DNA of 64,000 nucleotides from Cyrtodaria siliqua (taxonomy: Eukaryota > Mollusca > Bivalvia > Adapedonta > Hiatellidae), in assembly GCA_037043455.1 (NCBI GenBank), contig JAWPHD010001805.1, positions 229,419 through 293,418 of the forward strand, written 5' to 3'. Shown in pieces: positions 45,194 through 57,717 of this stretch. The notes below the pieces were generated by a model. It was given only the letters and a program-made list of their open reading frames with translations. It had not been told where the DNA came from and made no database searches. Made by a program: the position numbers and the translations under genes. How positions within the stretch are numbered: the stretch's first letter is position 1; every line of letters starts with the position of its first letter.

Positions 45194-47126
45194 GTTTACT
45201 GTAATCTTAGGGATACTGCTACATGGACAGAATCATGTAATATAATATTAGTGTACTAACCTAGATAATACGTATGAAGAATATTTTCGGTGATAAAGGT
45301 TATCTAGGGTCTATGTATTTAATTATATAACACTTTTTGTGACGATTAACTTACACAGACCAAAATCGTTTTTTCAGGCAGATTTGTTTTTTCACGAACG
45401 AATAAGTGATGGCATGTTCCGATCAAAGTGACGAGAACAAAAATAAACGAGCCCGTGGAAAATATAAAAGACACAAGTACAGATATATCGCAATGTGCTT
45501 TTTATCATTAGGAATAGTAAAGGAATTGTTGTTGTTTTCGTGAAAAGTAATCTGTAATTTCTTTTCGTTTTTCCCCGCGCAAACAATTTGAACTTGCCGC
45601 AGGTGAAAACACTTAAAGCTTCATGTATAGTGTACATAAATTATGTTGTTACACGTTTGTCCTCGTCTACCATACACCAACTATATTGATGGACTTTTTT
45701 GTTTGTCCGTCCGTCCGTCCGTCCGTCCTTCCGACGATCTATATATCTGTGTTCTGTCTGTCTGTTATCTATATATCTACCTATCTACTTATAAAAAAGT
45801 AGTCTTTAAATAGTTCGGAGACACACGGAAACGCGTCCAGTTTAAATTTCATGCATTCTATAACCTTACCCTTTACATTTACCGTTTAATGTACCCTCTA
45901 CCATGTCTACCAATCCATAATACCACAACAGTTACCGAAATACTATAAGAGCAGTATTAGCTTTAATTACTGAACCCAACATATGTGAAAATAAACCTAC
46001 AAGAAATAAAACAATGGCTAAGGAATATCCTGCTGGAAGAATTATGCGATATATACTAAAGGAAAACAGAAACTCAACTCGGGAATTTCCATTATATAAT
46101 GTATATACTGCGCATTTAATACCACGTTATATTCTAAAGAAATCCCAAGATGTTTTATAAGAAAAAAAGGTTGCAGCTAGTTAGAGAAAAGCCAAAACTG
46201 CGATGCTGTAGACATTTCAATCACAGTACGCTGTGTAACAAGAAATTCATCAATGTTGAAGTTCTTCTTTGGAATTTTCAGTACTGTATTTAAGGTAAAG
46301 AGAAAACAATTTAAATCCTAAGTTTGCTCACCAGTTTGACGCAAACACGTACTCTGTCAATGATGATCGAAATTTTGAAGTGATAATATTTGGTGGCTTA
46401 TGTGTTGTTTTAGGCTTTCTTCCGAAAGAAAAGGTCTTATATAGACACGTACCATTCGATTAACAACATATTTTACATACACTACATAGCCGAAATTCCA
46501 AGTTGCGTTTCTTTTTTCCTTTAGTATATTTGGTCAGATAAGCGTTCTTTTTTAGTAATTAAGACGTAATAACAGCACACGCTACGGGGCCAGAATCCAC
46601 TTTATTGAAACGCGATAATCGCGTTCATTTTAATCTAAACACAGACAGCTAGTTGTTTTGTTAAATGATATAACGATTCTTCAAATGTAGCGGAAGGAGT
46701 TGAATCAATCCTGACACTGAACATTTTTAACGATATAGGAAAACAGAAACGTTCTACAACACATGTCTTGAAATACGAAGAACTTTTGAGAAACAGATTA
46801 TTATACCATATTTAATATATATATTTAAAGGGACTGGGTGCGATCTGACCGTATTATGGGTGTCGATCCGGATCCGAATAATACCACCATCATGTGTTTC
46901 AGTTTCATATGTAATACATATATGCCGTACATATGCATTCAAGTAGGCCACGTGATCCGCACTTATTAATTATCGTTTATGGAAGAGTTTGGTCTGAAAA
47001 ACTAGACGAAAACTAGACGACTCTAGTTTGTATAATGCAATCATTAATATTAATTCATATACTGCTTTAAGGTTCTTGGAAATTCTTGTTTTCTGATCAA
47101 AGTACATTTTATTTGAATTAATGCAT
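45194..47126. other. Copy X unique part, no gene
   Basis: Paralogous to 57305-59890 without the Y insertions at 57718-58075 and 59000-59276. Contains a (GTCC)n/(CTGT)n microsatellite at 45696-45770. 46080-46520 has two relatives, 51130-51600 and 58550-58990. TTTAAAGGGACTGG near 46823 may be the end of a small element. Confidence 0.55.
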
Positions 47127-49150
47127 GGCTAATTTTGACCAAACTTCACATGGATGATCCTTAGATGAATGCTTTTTAGATTTGTTAAAATTAGGTCAGC
47201 GCTACATCCAAGATGGCTGCCATTACCATATAAGGTCGAAACCTTAAAAAATCTTCTTCTCCAGACCCGCTGGACACATTTCAACAGTTTTTCTTTTAAA
47301 ATGATCGCCAACGCCTAGACTATCAAGTTTGTTCAAATAAAGTCCCCGGGGTCAAAAATGGCCGTACCCCGGGGGTCCAAAGTTTGTATATGGAGGTTTT
47401 GCATATTTTTCATATAGACATATAGGAAAAATCTTTAAAAAATCTTCTTCTCTGAAACCACAAGGCACAGAGCTCTCATGTATTACATGTAGCATCAGCT
47501 TATGGTCCTCTACTAAGTTTGTTCAAATGGTGACCCTGGGGTCAAATTCGTCACCGCCCCGGGGGTCACAGTTTTACATAGACTTATATAGGATTTTTTT
47601 TTTAAAAATCTTCTTCTCGGAAACTACAACAGCCAGAGGTTTGATATTTTGCATTTACTATAAGCTTATGGTCCTTTACCAAGTTTGTTCAAATGGTGAC
47701 CCTCGGGTCACATTTGGCCCCGCCCCAAGGGTCACATGTTTTACATAGACATGTATAGGGAAAAACTTAAAAAATCTTCTTCGCTGAAACTGCCAGAGCC
47801 AGAGGTTTAATATTTTGCATTTGCTATAAGCTTATGCTCCTCTACCAAGTTTGTTCAAATGGTGACCCAGGGATCACATTTGGCCCCACCCTGGGGGTCA
47901 CAGTTTTACATAGGCTTGTATAGGGAAAAACTGAAAAAAATCTTTTTCTCTGGAACCACATGGCACAGAGCTTTCATGTATTACATTAATTGAAACTTCA
48001 CAGGAAGCATCCTTGGGTCAGGGGAAAGCAAAGTTGTTCAAATTTTGGCATTGTGCCAAGGGATTTGGTTTCCATGGCAACCATGTTGAAAAACCTTAAA
48101 AAATCTTCTTCTCTAAAATCGCTGGTCTGATTTTGAAAATTCTTTCAAAAAAATGTTCCTTTAGGGATTGCCTTTCATAGTTGTTCAAATTATTTGGATC
48201 GGTCCAAAAAACATGGCCGCCACAGGGGCGGGGCTTTTTCTCCTTATATGTATATTATATAAAAAGTTGAAAAATTCTTGTCTTCTGAAACTGCTGGTTG
48301 GATTTCAAAATAATTGCACACAAATGTTCCTTGGGTGACTCTTTACCAAGATTGTTCTAATTATTTGGATTCGTCAAAAAACATGGCTGCCAAAGGGCGT
48401 GGTCATGTATTTAGAGAAAACAGTGAATTTTAAAAATGACATATTCTCTGAAACCGTCCGATGGACTTTGATGAAACTTAATCACAATGATATTTGGGAT
48501 AGTCCCTCTCACATTTGTGTTTTTCATGGCCGCCAGTCATCGAAGATGGCCGCCATTGGCTAAAACTAGGTCAAATTTAAGGAAATTTCAAACGACATCT
48601 CCTCCGAAACCACTTAATCCATTCAACTGAAATATAATATACATGTTCCTTGGGGGTTTTGTTGTTTGTTTGTTTTTAAATGTTTTTTTATTTATTTATT
48701 TATTTTTTATTTTAATTTTTTTTTTTTTTTTTTTTAAATTTTTTTAATTTTTTTATTGATTTATTTATTTATGTTTTAATTCTTTTTTTTTTTTTTTGTT
48801 AATTTTTTTTAATTTTTTTTTTTTTAAATTTTTAAAATATTTTTGTTAAATTTTTTTAATTTTTTAATTTTTTTTTTAGCTCTATGTTGCACCAGTCGGA
48901 CCGGTAACAGGAGTTATGGCTCTTGATTTAGTTAAACATGCTATATTTTGCCTCGTTATTACGGTAGGGCCTTCATTTTTCATCTGATCTTTACCAAACT
49001 TTACCAGATTCTTTAGTTATGGCCCTTGATTTAGTTAAAAAGCTGTTTTTTGCCCGAAACTTTCAAAAAAACGTAAATGGCAGTCACTCACTTCATTGAT
49101 GTTATAAGAGCCGTGTTAGCAAGTAGAGCGGCCACAGGCCCTCTTGGGCC
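47127..49150. mobile_element. X-specific element built of ~150-170-bp units
   Basis: Copy Y lacks it (compare 59885-59935). Repeated phrases are AAGTTTGTTCAAATGGTGAC, GGGGTCACAGTTTTACATAG, AAAATCTTCTTCTC.GAAAC and CAGAG.TTTAATATTTTGCA, with more diverged units carrying TTGTTCAAATTATTTGGAT and AACATGGCCGCCA. A T-rich low-complexity tract (48655-48880) follows, and a last part GTTATGGCTCTTGATTTAGT to CCCTCTTGGGCCTCTTG. The 73-codon frame at 47527 is incidental. It is the same general design as 4831-5850, but a different family. Confidence 0.7.
48655..48880. repeat. T-rich low-complexity tract
   Basis: Long T runs with scattered A, including TTATTTATTTATTT. It probably arose from a poly-T or TTTA repeat inside the preceding element. 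Confidence 0.9.
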
Positions 49151-49369
49151 TCTTGTTTTATCTTGTATTTCCACTGGCAACAATTATTTTCCCAGATTTC
49201 CTCCCCTGCCTTTAATAATCTACAATAAATGAAAACATAGCTCTACTGTTGTACCATGTTAATTTTAGATAAAATATACCAACTTAAACATATATTTGAT
49301 TCTAATCAGGTTTGCATAATTTGTTTTTACTTCCACCTAAATGCTGAAGGGATGGAAATCTTTTATATG

Positions 49370-49677
49370 GCGTGGCGCAATCGGTAGCGCGGCGGATTTA
49401 TAACCGGAGGCCCCGGGTTCAATCCTCCGTGGTGCCACTGAGTTTCTCGGTGTGTTCTTGGGCATGACACTTTCCCTTAGACTCGTCCTTCGGATGGGGA
49501 CATAAACCGGGCTGTCCCGTGTATCGGTCTATCCTCCGAGCACGTTAAAGAACCATAGGAATCTATTCGATAATAAGAGTAGGGCACGGTTCCCGGATTC
49601 TCATGTATCCTTCCACTCTCTCTGGGGCGGCTCTAAATAAACTATATTGTGTTCATGAGCCGTTAAACAACATTCAA
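49370..49677 (+). mobile_element. tRNA-derived SINE (family S1), complete
   Basis: The head has A box TGGCGCAATCGGTAGCGC and B box GGGTTCAATCC at normal spacing, both needed for Pol III. Body as at 18373-18668 (GTGTTCTTGGGCATGACAC, GTTAAAGAACCATAGGAATC, GCACGGTTCCCGGATTC, GGCGGCTCTAAATAAA). The tail ends ...GCCGTTAAACAACATTCAA. Flanks TTATATG (49363-49369) and TTAATATG (49678-49685) resemble a target duplication. Copy Y has the empty site TTTAATATG (~60134-60142). Confidence 0.9.
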
Positions 49678-49739
49678 TTAATATGTGTATTCATAGCAAT
49701 CTTCATCTCTAGATTTCAAATGATTACATACATATGCCA

Positions 49740-49950
49740 AGAGAGAAATTTAACTTTTGTATCGCAATACCCACATTTAGACGTACCTAGTGCTACATCA
49801 TACGGGGTGTGTATCTCACAGCTCTTTCGTTTTGATAGGTCATATCACGATGTTAAGGAATTCATTGATCGAAATCAAGTTATTACATCTAAACGTTTCC
49901 AGCAAACTTTTCGTTATCACAAATTACATAGTTCTTTCTCTGTTTCTTTT
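49740..49950 (+). pseudogene. Reverse-transcriptase fragment, family A, central part
   Basis: Open frame with SATSYGVCISQLFRFDRSYH, then DVKEFIDRNQVITSKRFQQT and FRYHKLHSSFS. This is the part of the same RT family that precedes the LRQGL..PDFYG tail of 7685-7951, so together they outline the C-terminal third of the protein. The fragment joins the 3' UTR (TTTGACACTGTCCCGTTT) directly, without that tail, so it is internally deleted. A related copy is at 63176-63330. Confidence 0.68.
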
Positions 49951-50195
49951 TTGACACTGTCCCGTTTAATAAGGATGATACTAGGGTAAGAGAGAGGTGT
50001 TATGCACCCTAGAACCTGGTTTAACTCCCCACCAACCTACTCCTCCCCACCAACCTCCTCTACGCCTCCCCACCAACCTACCCCTCCCCAGCGGCCTTTG
50101 GGATGTCGCACACGTTGTTTATATTTATGCTTATTATATTGCGGTTTTCTGTGAAAGTTACATATTCTGTTAGACTTTATACCTGAGTTTGCAAT
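49951..50195 (+). repeat. Family-A 3' UTR with C-rich minisatellite insertion
   Basis: GACACTGTCCCGTTTAATAA, ACTAGGGTAAGAGAGAGG, GCACCCTAGAACCTGGTTTA, then at 50025-50095 about four units of ~18 bp (CCAACCTACCCCTCCCCA type) in place of the single CCCAGTGGCCTAC of 8268. Then GCGGCCTTTGG, and the tail GCGGTTTTCTGTGAAAG and TAGACTTTATACC. Confidence 0.8.
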
Positions 50196-50339
50196 CTATA
50201 CATGCCCGTCTGTCATTACAATGACTGATAGTCAATGGATCAGGTGTATATGTGTACTGGGCTATATTATAAGTTTCACTTATATGCGTTATTAGACAGC
50301 GATGACATCTACAGCTTTTAATTTTTATATATCATTTTA

Positions 50340-50755
50340 AATACGTAGTTTTCATTGTCTGAACGGCAGTCACGTGTAAGTCATTAGTATGAACTATTGA
50401 TTTTAGAACGTTACCTATCCGGTTCAATCTGGTTTTGCGTTCAATAGTCTTCTTTTGCAGGTCAGTAGTCTGAAAATGGCGTTACACTTTCCCATGACGT
50501 GACCTCATGCATGTAAACAAGTAAGCAAAACGTAATCAAACTAATTATACGATTACATATAATAAAACAACTATCTACTTCGGTTCAAGTTAATGACTAT
50601 TGACCCTCAGCAGTAAACTATTGACCTCGACTTCGTCTTGGTCAATAGTTAACTGCTTCGGATACATGGTCACTCCCTTAGATGAATAATTTTAACCATT
50701 GACCTCAACAGAAGTAGATAGTTGTATACTAATATGCGTTATAGTTATATAATTA
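50340..50755. other. X-specific stretch between duplicated GACAGCGATGACATC
   Basis: GACAGCGATGACATCTACAG, then CTTTTA, occurs at ~50296 and ~50757 but once in copy Y (63916). The intervening ~415 bp is therefore an insertion or a local duplication. It contains the hairpin structure at 50568-50724. Confidence 0.65.
50568..50724. repeat. Nested palindrome
   Basis: Outer arms CAACTATCTACTTC (50568-50581) and GAAGTAGATAGTTG (50711-50724) are perfect complements. Inside, CAGTAAACTATTGACC (50611-50626) pairs with GGTCAATAGTTAACTG (50640-50655) with one mismatch. ATTGACC/GGTCAAT occurs several more times. It looks like a very small MITE with hairpin structure. Confidence 0.65.
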
Positions 50756-51129
50756 GACAGCGATGACATCTACAGCTTTTATTTTTTTAATCTATTTACT
50801 CGTTTTACGAAGTCTAGTTGTGGAATTATCGACTATCAATCCAAACAGACATTTCATTAGACACAATTTGCACGTTTATCTTATTTGTTCCTACTAGAGG
50901 AGTATTCCAGATAGTTTAGTGAATCTGTAACATATCAATGTATGTGTCGAATCGATACAAACAGACAGGATCTGTTTGTAATTAGAACTGAACGAGTCTC
51001 TTTGTAACTATAAGAACAAATTGCTATGCAGTAGATGCAAACAAATCCCTAATGATACCAACTGTCTGTATTTTAAGCGATCATCTTAGAGAACTGAGTG
51101 AACGAAAGGATTCAGCTATTTAATTATGT

Positions 51130-51600
51130 TTCAAATGGTTCATTATTCTATCCTATTCAAACACTATATATTGTATATACTGCACACTTAATTCCACATA
51201 ATATTCCAAAGAAATCCCAAGATATTTTGCAAAGAAAAAGTCGCAGTTAGTTAGAAAAAACGGACACAACTGTGATGTTGTAGACGTTTTAATCACAGTA
51301 CACTTTGTAACAAGAAATTCATAAATGTTGAAGTTCCTCTTAGAAAAACTGAGCCATTTCAGAACGGTATTTAACGTAAAGAGTTTGCAAAATGTTGCAT
51401 CCTAAGTTTGCTCATATGTTTGAGAAAACGCGTACTCTGTCAATAACTAAACTTTGAAGGAATACTATTTGCTGTGTTATGTGTTGTTTTAGTCTTTTTC
51501 CCGAAAGGAAGGGTCTCACGTAGCCATGTACCATTCGATTAACAGCAAAATACTGTACATACAATATACAGCGGAAATTCCCGAGTTGCGTTTCTTTTTC
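51130..51600 (+). repeat. Segment S, copy preceding Y
   Basis: Relative of 46080-46520 and 58550-58990: GTATATACTGC..A.TTAAT, AAAGAAATCCCAAGAT, ATCACAGTACACTTTGTAAC, AGAAATTCAT.AATGTTGAAG, CGTACTCTGTCAAT and TACCATTCGATTAACA. No coding frame is conserved across the three. Its presence at the X/Y junction suggests it took part in the duplication. Confidence 0.7.
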
Positions 51601-52849
51601 GCTTCAGTATATAATGTCCAATTTCATGCGGTTTGCTTTAAATTAAATTTTGAATTAGGTGCATACTATTTTCCATTTTTAAACCTATATGTTTCTATTG
51701 TCGAAGAGTTTTACCTTAAACCAAATAGTTCCACTAAATATATATCATAATTGTTTAAAACTGTGTTTGCAATTTAAATATGAACGTATGTTATATTTTA
51801 AGACAACAAATACAAATACTGAATTAAAAGTTCGAATTGCAATATTAAAATAGTATAGCAATATTAAACAAATACAAATAATACGACAGTTTGCTCGTAT
51901 TTTATCGATGTTTTTATAAATTAACCAAAATAATCATTTTATTCATATTTTGTAACGCAAAAAATGAATAGTTATTGCTGCTGTATGATCATATATATAT
52001 AAAGGTATCTTTGGTCAACATTTATAAAATAAGAATTCATCATTATTTGCAAATGTGTGTGTTTTCCCCCTAAATCTTGTTATATTATTTTCTTTTTTTT
52101 ATAAGAAAGTAATGAAACTGGAATGTTTTATCAATTTAATAATATTAAAAGTCGAATTTCATGTTAATTTTCGCTGAACTCGTGAAAACTGACAAATAGC
52201 AAAAAAAAATGCATATTTCTCCTTTTTACATTTAGACATGGACATATCAGACTACAATAACCTTCAATGACAATTTAAAAGCATTTCTTTTGTTTTTAAA
52301 TTTGTATTGCCATAATTTTTATAATTGAAGAGTTATGCTTCAAATTATCATTCTCTACCGTTTTTTAAAAATACGGATGCAGCAAAGTTAGAGAAATGAA
52401 GTAAATGAATGTTCTTTCCATGTTTAAATGACATTACAAAGACAATACGTTAAGATTCGTTTTCCTACTCAGTAGACGGTTTTCCAAATTACTGATTTAA
52501 TGTTTGTTTACATATGTGGAAATAGCGAATTTACTAAAATTTCTTTGTAAGTTTATTTGCTTAATCGATGGTTAAGCTCGCTATTTAGGTACACCCTTTG
52601 GAATTAATTTCTTTAACATAACCACTAGACTGGAATGCGTATTGACTTATTCCACGATTTAAGATAATTGGTTGAATTCCGAGCTCCAGACTAGTATCGA
52701 TGTCAGAACGGTATACACGATGAACAGATCAACATAAAACAGAGAAGTTATAACTAATCCAACAACACGAAGAGAACAATTAAAGACCATAGATGCATAC
52801 ATACTACATTAAACAGGAAATATAGAATTCATAGAACACAGTGAAGCAT

Positions 52850-55800
52850 AAATGAAGCATGTAAATCTAACAACAATGACAAGGACAACAATGCCAAGGA
52901 CAACAATGACAAGGACAACAATGTCAAGGACAACAATGACAAGGACAACAGTGACAAGAACAACAGTGACAAGGACAACAATGCCAAGGACAACAGTGCC
53001 AAGGACAACAGTGACAAGGACAACAGTGCCAAGGACAACAGTGACAAGGACTACAGTGACAAGGACAGACAAGGACAACAGTGACAAAGACAACAGTGCC
53101 AAGGACAACACTGACAAGGACAGCAATGACAAGGACAACAATGACAAGGACAACAATGACAAGGACAGCAGTGCCAAGGACAGCAGTGACAATGACATCA
53201 ATGACAAGGACAGCAGTGCCAAGGACAGCAGTGACAAGGACAGCAGTGACAAGGACAGCAGTGCCAAGGACAGCAGTGCCAAGGACAGCAGTGACAAGGA
53301 CAATAGTGCCAAGGACAACAGTGACAACGACAACATTGACAAGGACAACAGTGCCAAGGACAGCAGTGACTAGGACAGCAGTGCCAAGGACAACAGTGCC
53401 AAGGACAACAGTGACAAGGACAGCAGTGACAAGGACAGCAGTGACAAGGACAGCAATGCCAAGGACAGCAATGACAAGGACAGTGACAAGGACAGCAGTG
53501 ACAAGGACAGCAATGACAAGGACAGCAATGACAAGGACAGCAATGCCAAGGACAGTGACAAGGACAGCAGTGACAAGGACAGCAGTGACAAGGACAGCAA
53601 TGACAAGGACAGCAATGCCAAGGACAGCAATGACAAGGACAGCAATGCCAAGGACAGTGACAAGGACAGCAGTGACAAGGACAGCAATGACAAGGACAGC
53701 AGTGACAAGGACAGCAATGACAAGGACAGCAATGCCAAGGACAGTGACAAGGACAGCAGTGACAAGGACAGCAATGACAAGGACAGCAGTGACAAGGACA
53801 GTGACAAGGACAGCAATGACAAGGACAGCAATGACAAGGACAGCAATGCCAAGGACAGTGACAAGGACAGTGACAAGGACAGTGACAAGGACAGCAATGC
53901 CAAGGACAGCAATGACAAGGACAGCAGTGCCAAGGACAGTGACAAGGACAGCAATGACAAGGACAGCAATGACAAGGACAGTGACAAGGACAGTGACAAG
54001 GACAGCAATGCCAAGGACAGCAATGACAAGGACAGCAGTGCCAAGGACAGTGCCAAGGACAGTGACAAGGACAGTGACAAGGACAGCAATGCCAAGGACA
54101 GCAATGACAAGGACAGCAGTGCCAAGGACAGTGACAAGGACAGCAATGACAAGGACAGCAATGACAAGGACAGTGACAAGGACAGTGACAAGGACAGCAA
54201 TGCCAAGGACAGCAATGACAAGGACAGCAGTGCCAAGGACAGTGACAAGGACAGCAATGACAAGGACAGCAATGACAAGGACAGTGACAAGGACAGTGAC
54301 AAGGACAGCAGTGACAAGGACAGCAGTGACAAGGACAGCAATGACAAGGACAGCAATGCCAAGGACAGCAATGACAAGGACAGCAATGCCAAGGACAGTG
54401 ACAAGGACAGCAATGACAAGGACAGCAGTGACAAGGACAGCAATGACAAGGACAGCAATGACAAGGACAGCAATGACAAGGACAACGACAAGGACAGCAA
54501 TGACAAGGACAGCAGTGACAAGGACAGCAATGACAAGGACAGCAATGCCAAGGACAGCAATGACAAGGACAGCAATGACAAGGACAGCAGTGACAAGGAC
54601 AGCAGTGACAAGGACAGCAATGACAAGGACAGCAGTGACAAGGACAGTGACAAGGACAGCAATGACAAGGACAGCAATGACAAGGACAGCAATGCCAAGG
54701 ACAGTGACAAGGACAGTGACAAGGACAGCAATGCCAAGGACAGCAATGACAAGGACAGCAGTGCCAAGGACAGTGACAAGGACAGCAATGACAAGGACAG
54801 CAATGACAAGGACAGTGACAAGGACAGTGACAAGGACAGCAATGCCAAGGACAGCAATGACAAGGACAGCAGTGCCAAGGACAGTGACAAGGACAGCAAT
54901 GACAAGGACAGCAATGACAAGGACAGTGACAAGGACAGTGACAAGGACAGCAATGCCAAGGACAGCAATGACAAGGACAGCAGTGCCAAGGACAGTGACA
55001 AGGACAGCAATGACAAGGACAGCAATGACAAGGACAGCAATGCCAAGGACAGTGACAAGGACAGTGACAAGGACAGCAATGCTAAGGACAGCAATGACAA
55101 GGACAGCAGTGCCAAGGACAGTGACAAGGACAGCAATGACAAGGACAGCAATGACAAGGACAGTGACAAGGACAGTGACAAGGACAGCAATGACAAGGAC
55201 AGCAATGACAAGGACAGCAATGCCAAGGACAGTGACAAGGACAGTGACAAGGACAGCAATGCCAAGGACAGCAATGACAAGGACAGCAATGCCAAGGACA
55301 GCAATGACAAGGACAGCAATGACAAGGACAGCAATGACAAGGACAGCAATGACAAGGACAGCAATGACAAGGACAACGACAAGGACAGCAACGACAAGGA
55401 CAGCAGTGACAAGGACAGCAGTGACAAGGACAGCAATGCCAAGGACAGTGCCAAGGACAGTGACAAGGACAGCAATGCCAAGGACAGCAATGACAAGGAC
55501 AGCAATGCCAAGGACAGCAATGACAAGGACAGCAATGACAAGGACAGCAGTGACAAGGACAGCAGTGACAAGGACAGCAATGACAAGGACAGTGACAAGG
55601 ACAGCAATGACAAGGACAGCAATGACAAGGACAGCAATGACAAGGACAGCAATGACAAGGACAGCAATGACAAGGACAACGACAAGGACAGCAATGACAA
55701 GGACAGCAGTGACAAGGACAGCAGTGACAAGGACAGCAATGCCAAGGACAGTGCCAAGGACAGTGACAAGGACAGCAGTGACAAGGACAGCAATGCCAAG

Positions 55801-55975
55801 GACAGTGCCAAGGACAGTGACAAGGACAGCAGTGACAAGGACAGCAATGACAAGGACAACGACAAGGACAGCAATGACAAGGACAGCAGTGACAAGGACA
55901 ACAGTGACAAGGACAGCAATGACAAGGACAGGACAACAATGCCAAGGACAACAATGACAAGGACAATAATGACAA
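52850..55975. repeat. 3.1-kb minisatellite of 15- and 12-bp units
   Basis: Units AAGGACAGCAATGAC (15 bp; AGTG/AATG and GAC/GCC variants) and AAGGACAGTGAC (12 bp). The first ~500 bp use GGACAAC, later units GGACAGC. A 111-bp higher-order unit is clear in places (for example steps of 111 bp at 54731, 54842, 54953). All units are multiples of three, so both strands stay open: 958 codons of TRTAM-type on plus and 880 codons of LSLLS-type on minus. It grew from the family-A UTR tract seen unexpanded at 42205-42240. I do not consider either frame a gene. Confidence 0.96.
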
Positions 55976-56035
55976 GGACAAATAAAAGCAAAGTATGCAA
56001 CACCACAAACATAAACAGGTTAACAATAGGGGTAT

Positions 56036-56170
56036 CACCTTCGGACGGTCAGAAGCAAAATGGTGGCCGTGGTGGGGTGATGAGGGGTTCGGTCAGTGGC
56101 AATAAGGTAGCCATGGGGTGTGGTAGGGGGAGGCGGAAAGTGGCAAAATGGTAGCCGTTGGGGAGGGGGT
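56036..56170 (-). repeat. G-rich UTR minisatellite, short version
   Basis: About three units of the array expanded in X at 42836-43078 (GGTCAGTGGCAATAAGGTAG, GTGGCAAAATGGTAGCCG). Confidence 0.75.
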
Positions 56171-56444
56171 AAATGTGATTATCCTGTGTGGCATCATAAC
56201 ATTTCATATTTGCAAGACAGTTCCACTATTCTTTTAGTTAACATGTTACAACTTTAAGGAGAAGTGGGGGCATCTGTTTTGCTAAACAAAACACTCGGTT
56301 TATATGCAAGTTTACCTTATAATCATCGACCTCTTAATATCTCTCAAATAATTCCAGCAGTGGAGAACGGAATAATCTCACTATGTATGTTATATGCACT
56401 TGGTACCATTCTCTACTATTGGTGAGAAATGCTCTTACTTTGAC

Positions 56445-56530
56445 AGTACAACTCATGAACAGACTCAATAAAATCGAGTCTGCTACTTTTCTCCCTTGCT
56501 AGTGTTTGTTGCTTCCAATGGATCGCCTTT
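56445..56530 (+). promoter_or_regulatory. Hairpin 2 / AATAAA module, Y copy
   Basis: CAGACTC (56460-56466), loop AATAAAATC, GAGTCTG (56476-56482): a perfect 7-bp stem presenting AATAAA. The GT-rich run CTAGTGTTTGTTGCTTCC follows ~20 bp downstream. The left hairpin has been replaced by TTGACAGTACAACTCATGAA. Confidence 0.68.
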
Positions 56531-57717
56531 TCAGTATTTTTTTAAAAGTGAATGACTTCGTTCACGACGAATTTATAAATTTATCACGAAGTCTTTTCTT
56601 AAAGATTGATAAAAAGAAGTAAAAACATTAATGTTACCTCCTCTCTAAAAAAAAAAAACGGTCAGATGTGTAAAAGACATTGGTCAAGTTTTATTAAACA
56701 TCTTACGATATTGTCACACATTTTAAAACTGTTCACATGTTTGTACATAAGAATTCAATGTAGACAATTATGTGTGCATTATGTGCAGATATATCAAATT
56801 TATAAGCCAATGAAATTAAATCACGTTTGTGAAGTGTAAATCAACGTAAACAATTTAAGAAATTAACATATGATCCAAATTGTTGTAAGTTGTTTCATAA
56901 AACCGGGTCCTTGTCTTAATTTGAATGCCATATATTACTGTTACAGGTTGTGTCGTACAATGAATCTGTTTATAATCGCTCATTCTAAAAGAGATAAAGC
57001 CTTTATTGTCGCAATACACGACAGAGATATCTGTCTCATAAATATGAAATTTCTTGGTGCCACAAAGTATAATCACATTTCAATCATACAATCTGCAGGG
57101 TTTATGATCAATAATGCAGTAAACCTGCTGTGGTTTGATGATGTGTAAGGATTTTGTCTAAGCAGTGGCTCTCTACGGCACCTATTTTGTGACTTCGTGA
57201 TCTGTAAAAAGATATTTTATGTTTCCTGCGAGGAAAATGAAGTCTTTGATTTATATATGGCTGAATTATAAACTAATCAGACGCTCAAATAGTGATTGCA
57301 GTACGTTATCTTCTTGAATAAAAGGGATACTGCTACATGGACAGAAGCATGCATATAATATTAATGTAACCTAGATAATACGTACAAAGATTTTTTTCGG
57401 TGAGAAGGTTATCTAGAGTCTATGTATTTAATTATATACTTTTTGTGACGATTAACTTACGGAGATCAAAATCATTTTTTCAGGCAGATTTATTTTTTCA
57501 CGAACGGATAAGTGATAGCATGTTCCGAACAAAGCGACGAGAACAAAAATTAACGAGCCCGTGGAAATTATAAAAGAAACAAGTACAGAAAAATCGCAAT
57601 GTACTTTTTATAATTATAAATAGTTAAGGAGTATTGTTGTGTCCGTGAAAAGTAATCTGCAAAACCGTTCGTTTTTCCCCGCGCAAACCATTTAACATGC
57701 ACCAGGTGAAAAAGAGT
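56531..57717. other. Copy Y unique part, no gene
   Basis: Paralogous to 43600-45640 without the 31-bp array. Two short frames on opposite strands (56855-57148) overlap, and neither is preserved in X as a clean frame. Confidence 0.5.

Larger units (their letters stand above)
37983..51000 (+). repeat. Segmental duplication, copy X
   Basis: Collinear with copy Y (51610-64000+). Matched anchors include 38020/51615 (TTTGCTTTAAATTAAATTTT), 40405/52262, 41403/52395, 42700/55960, 43310/56335, 43900/56920, 45240/57340, 46080/58550, 49160/59935, 49830/63190 and 50752/63911. Divergence is visible but modest. X-specific insertions: 38649-39481, 39653-40401, 40541-41402, ~47127-49150 and 49370-49677. X-specific expansions: 43361-43500 and 44225-45193. 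The duplicated segment contains no gene I can identify. Confidence 0.85.

Noticed and set aside
53081..56012. Frames of 958 (plus) and 880 (minus) codons
   Set aside because: Both are translations of the same 15/12-bp minisatellite. The unit lengths force open frames, and no non-repetitive protein sequence flanks them.
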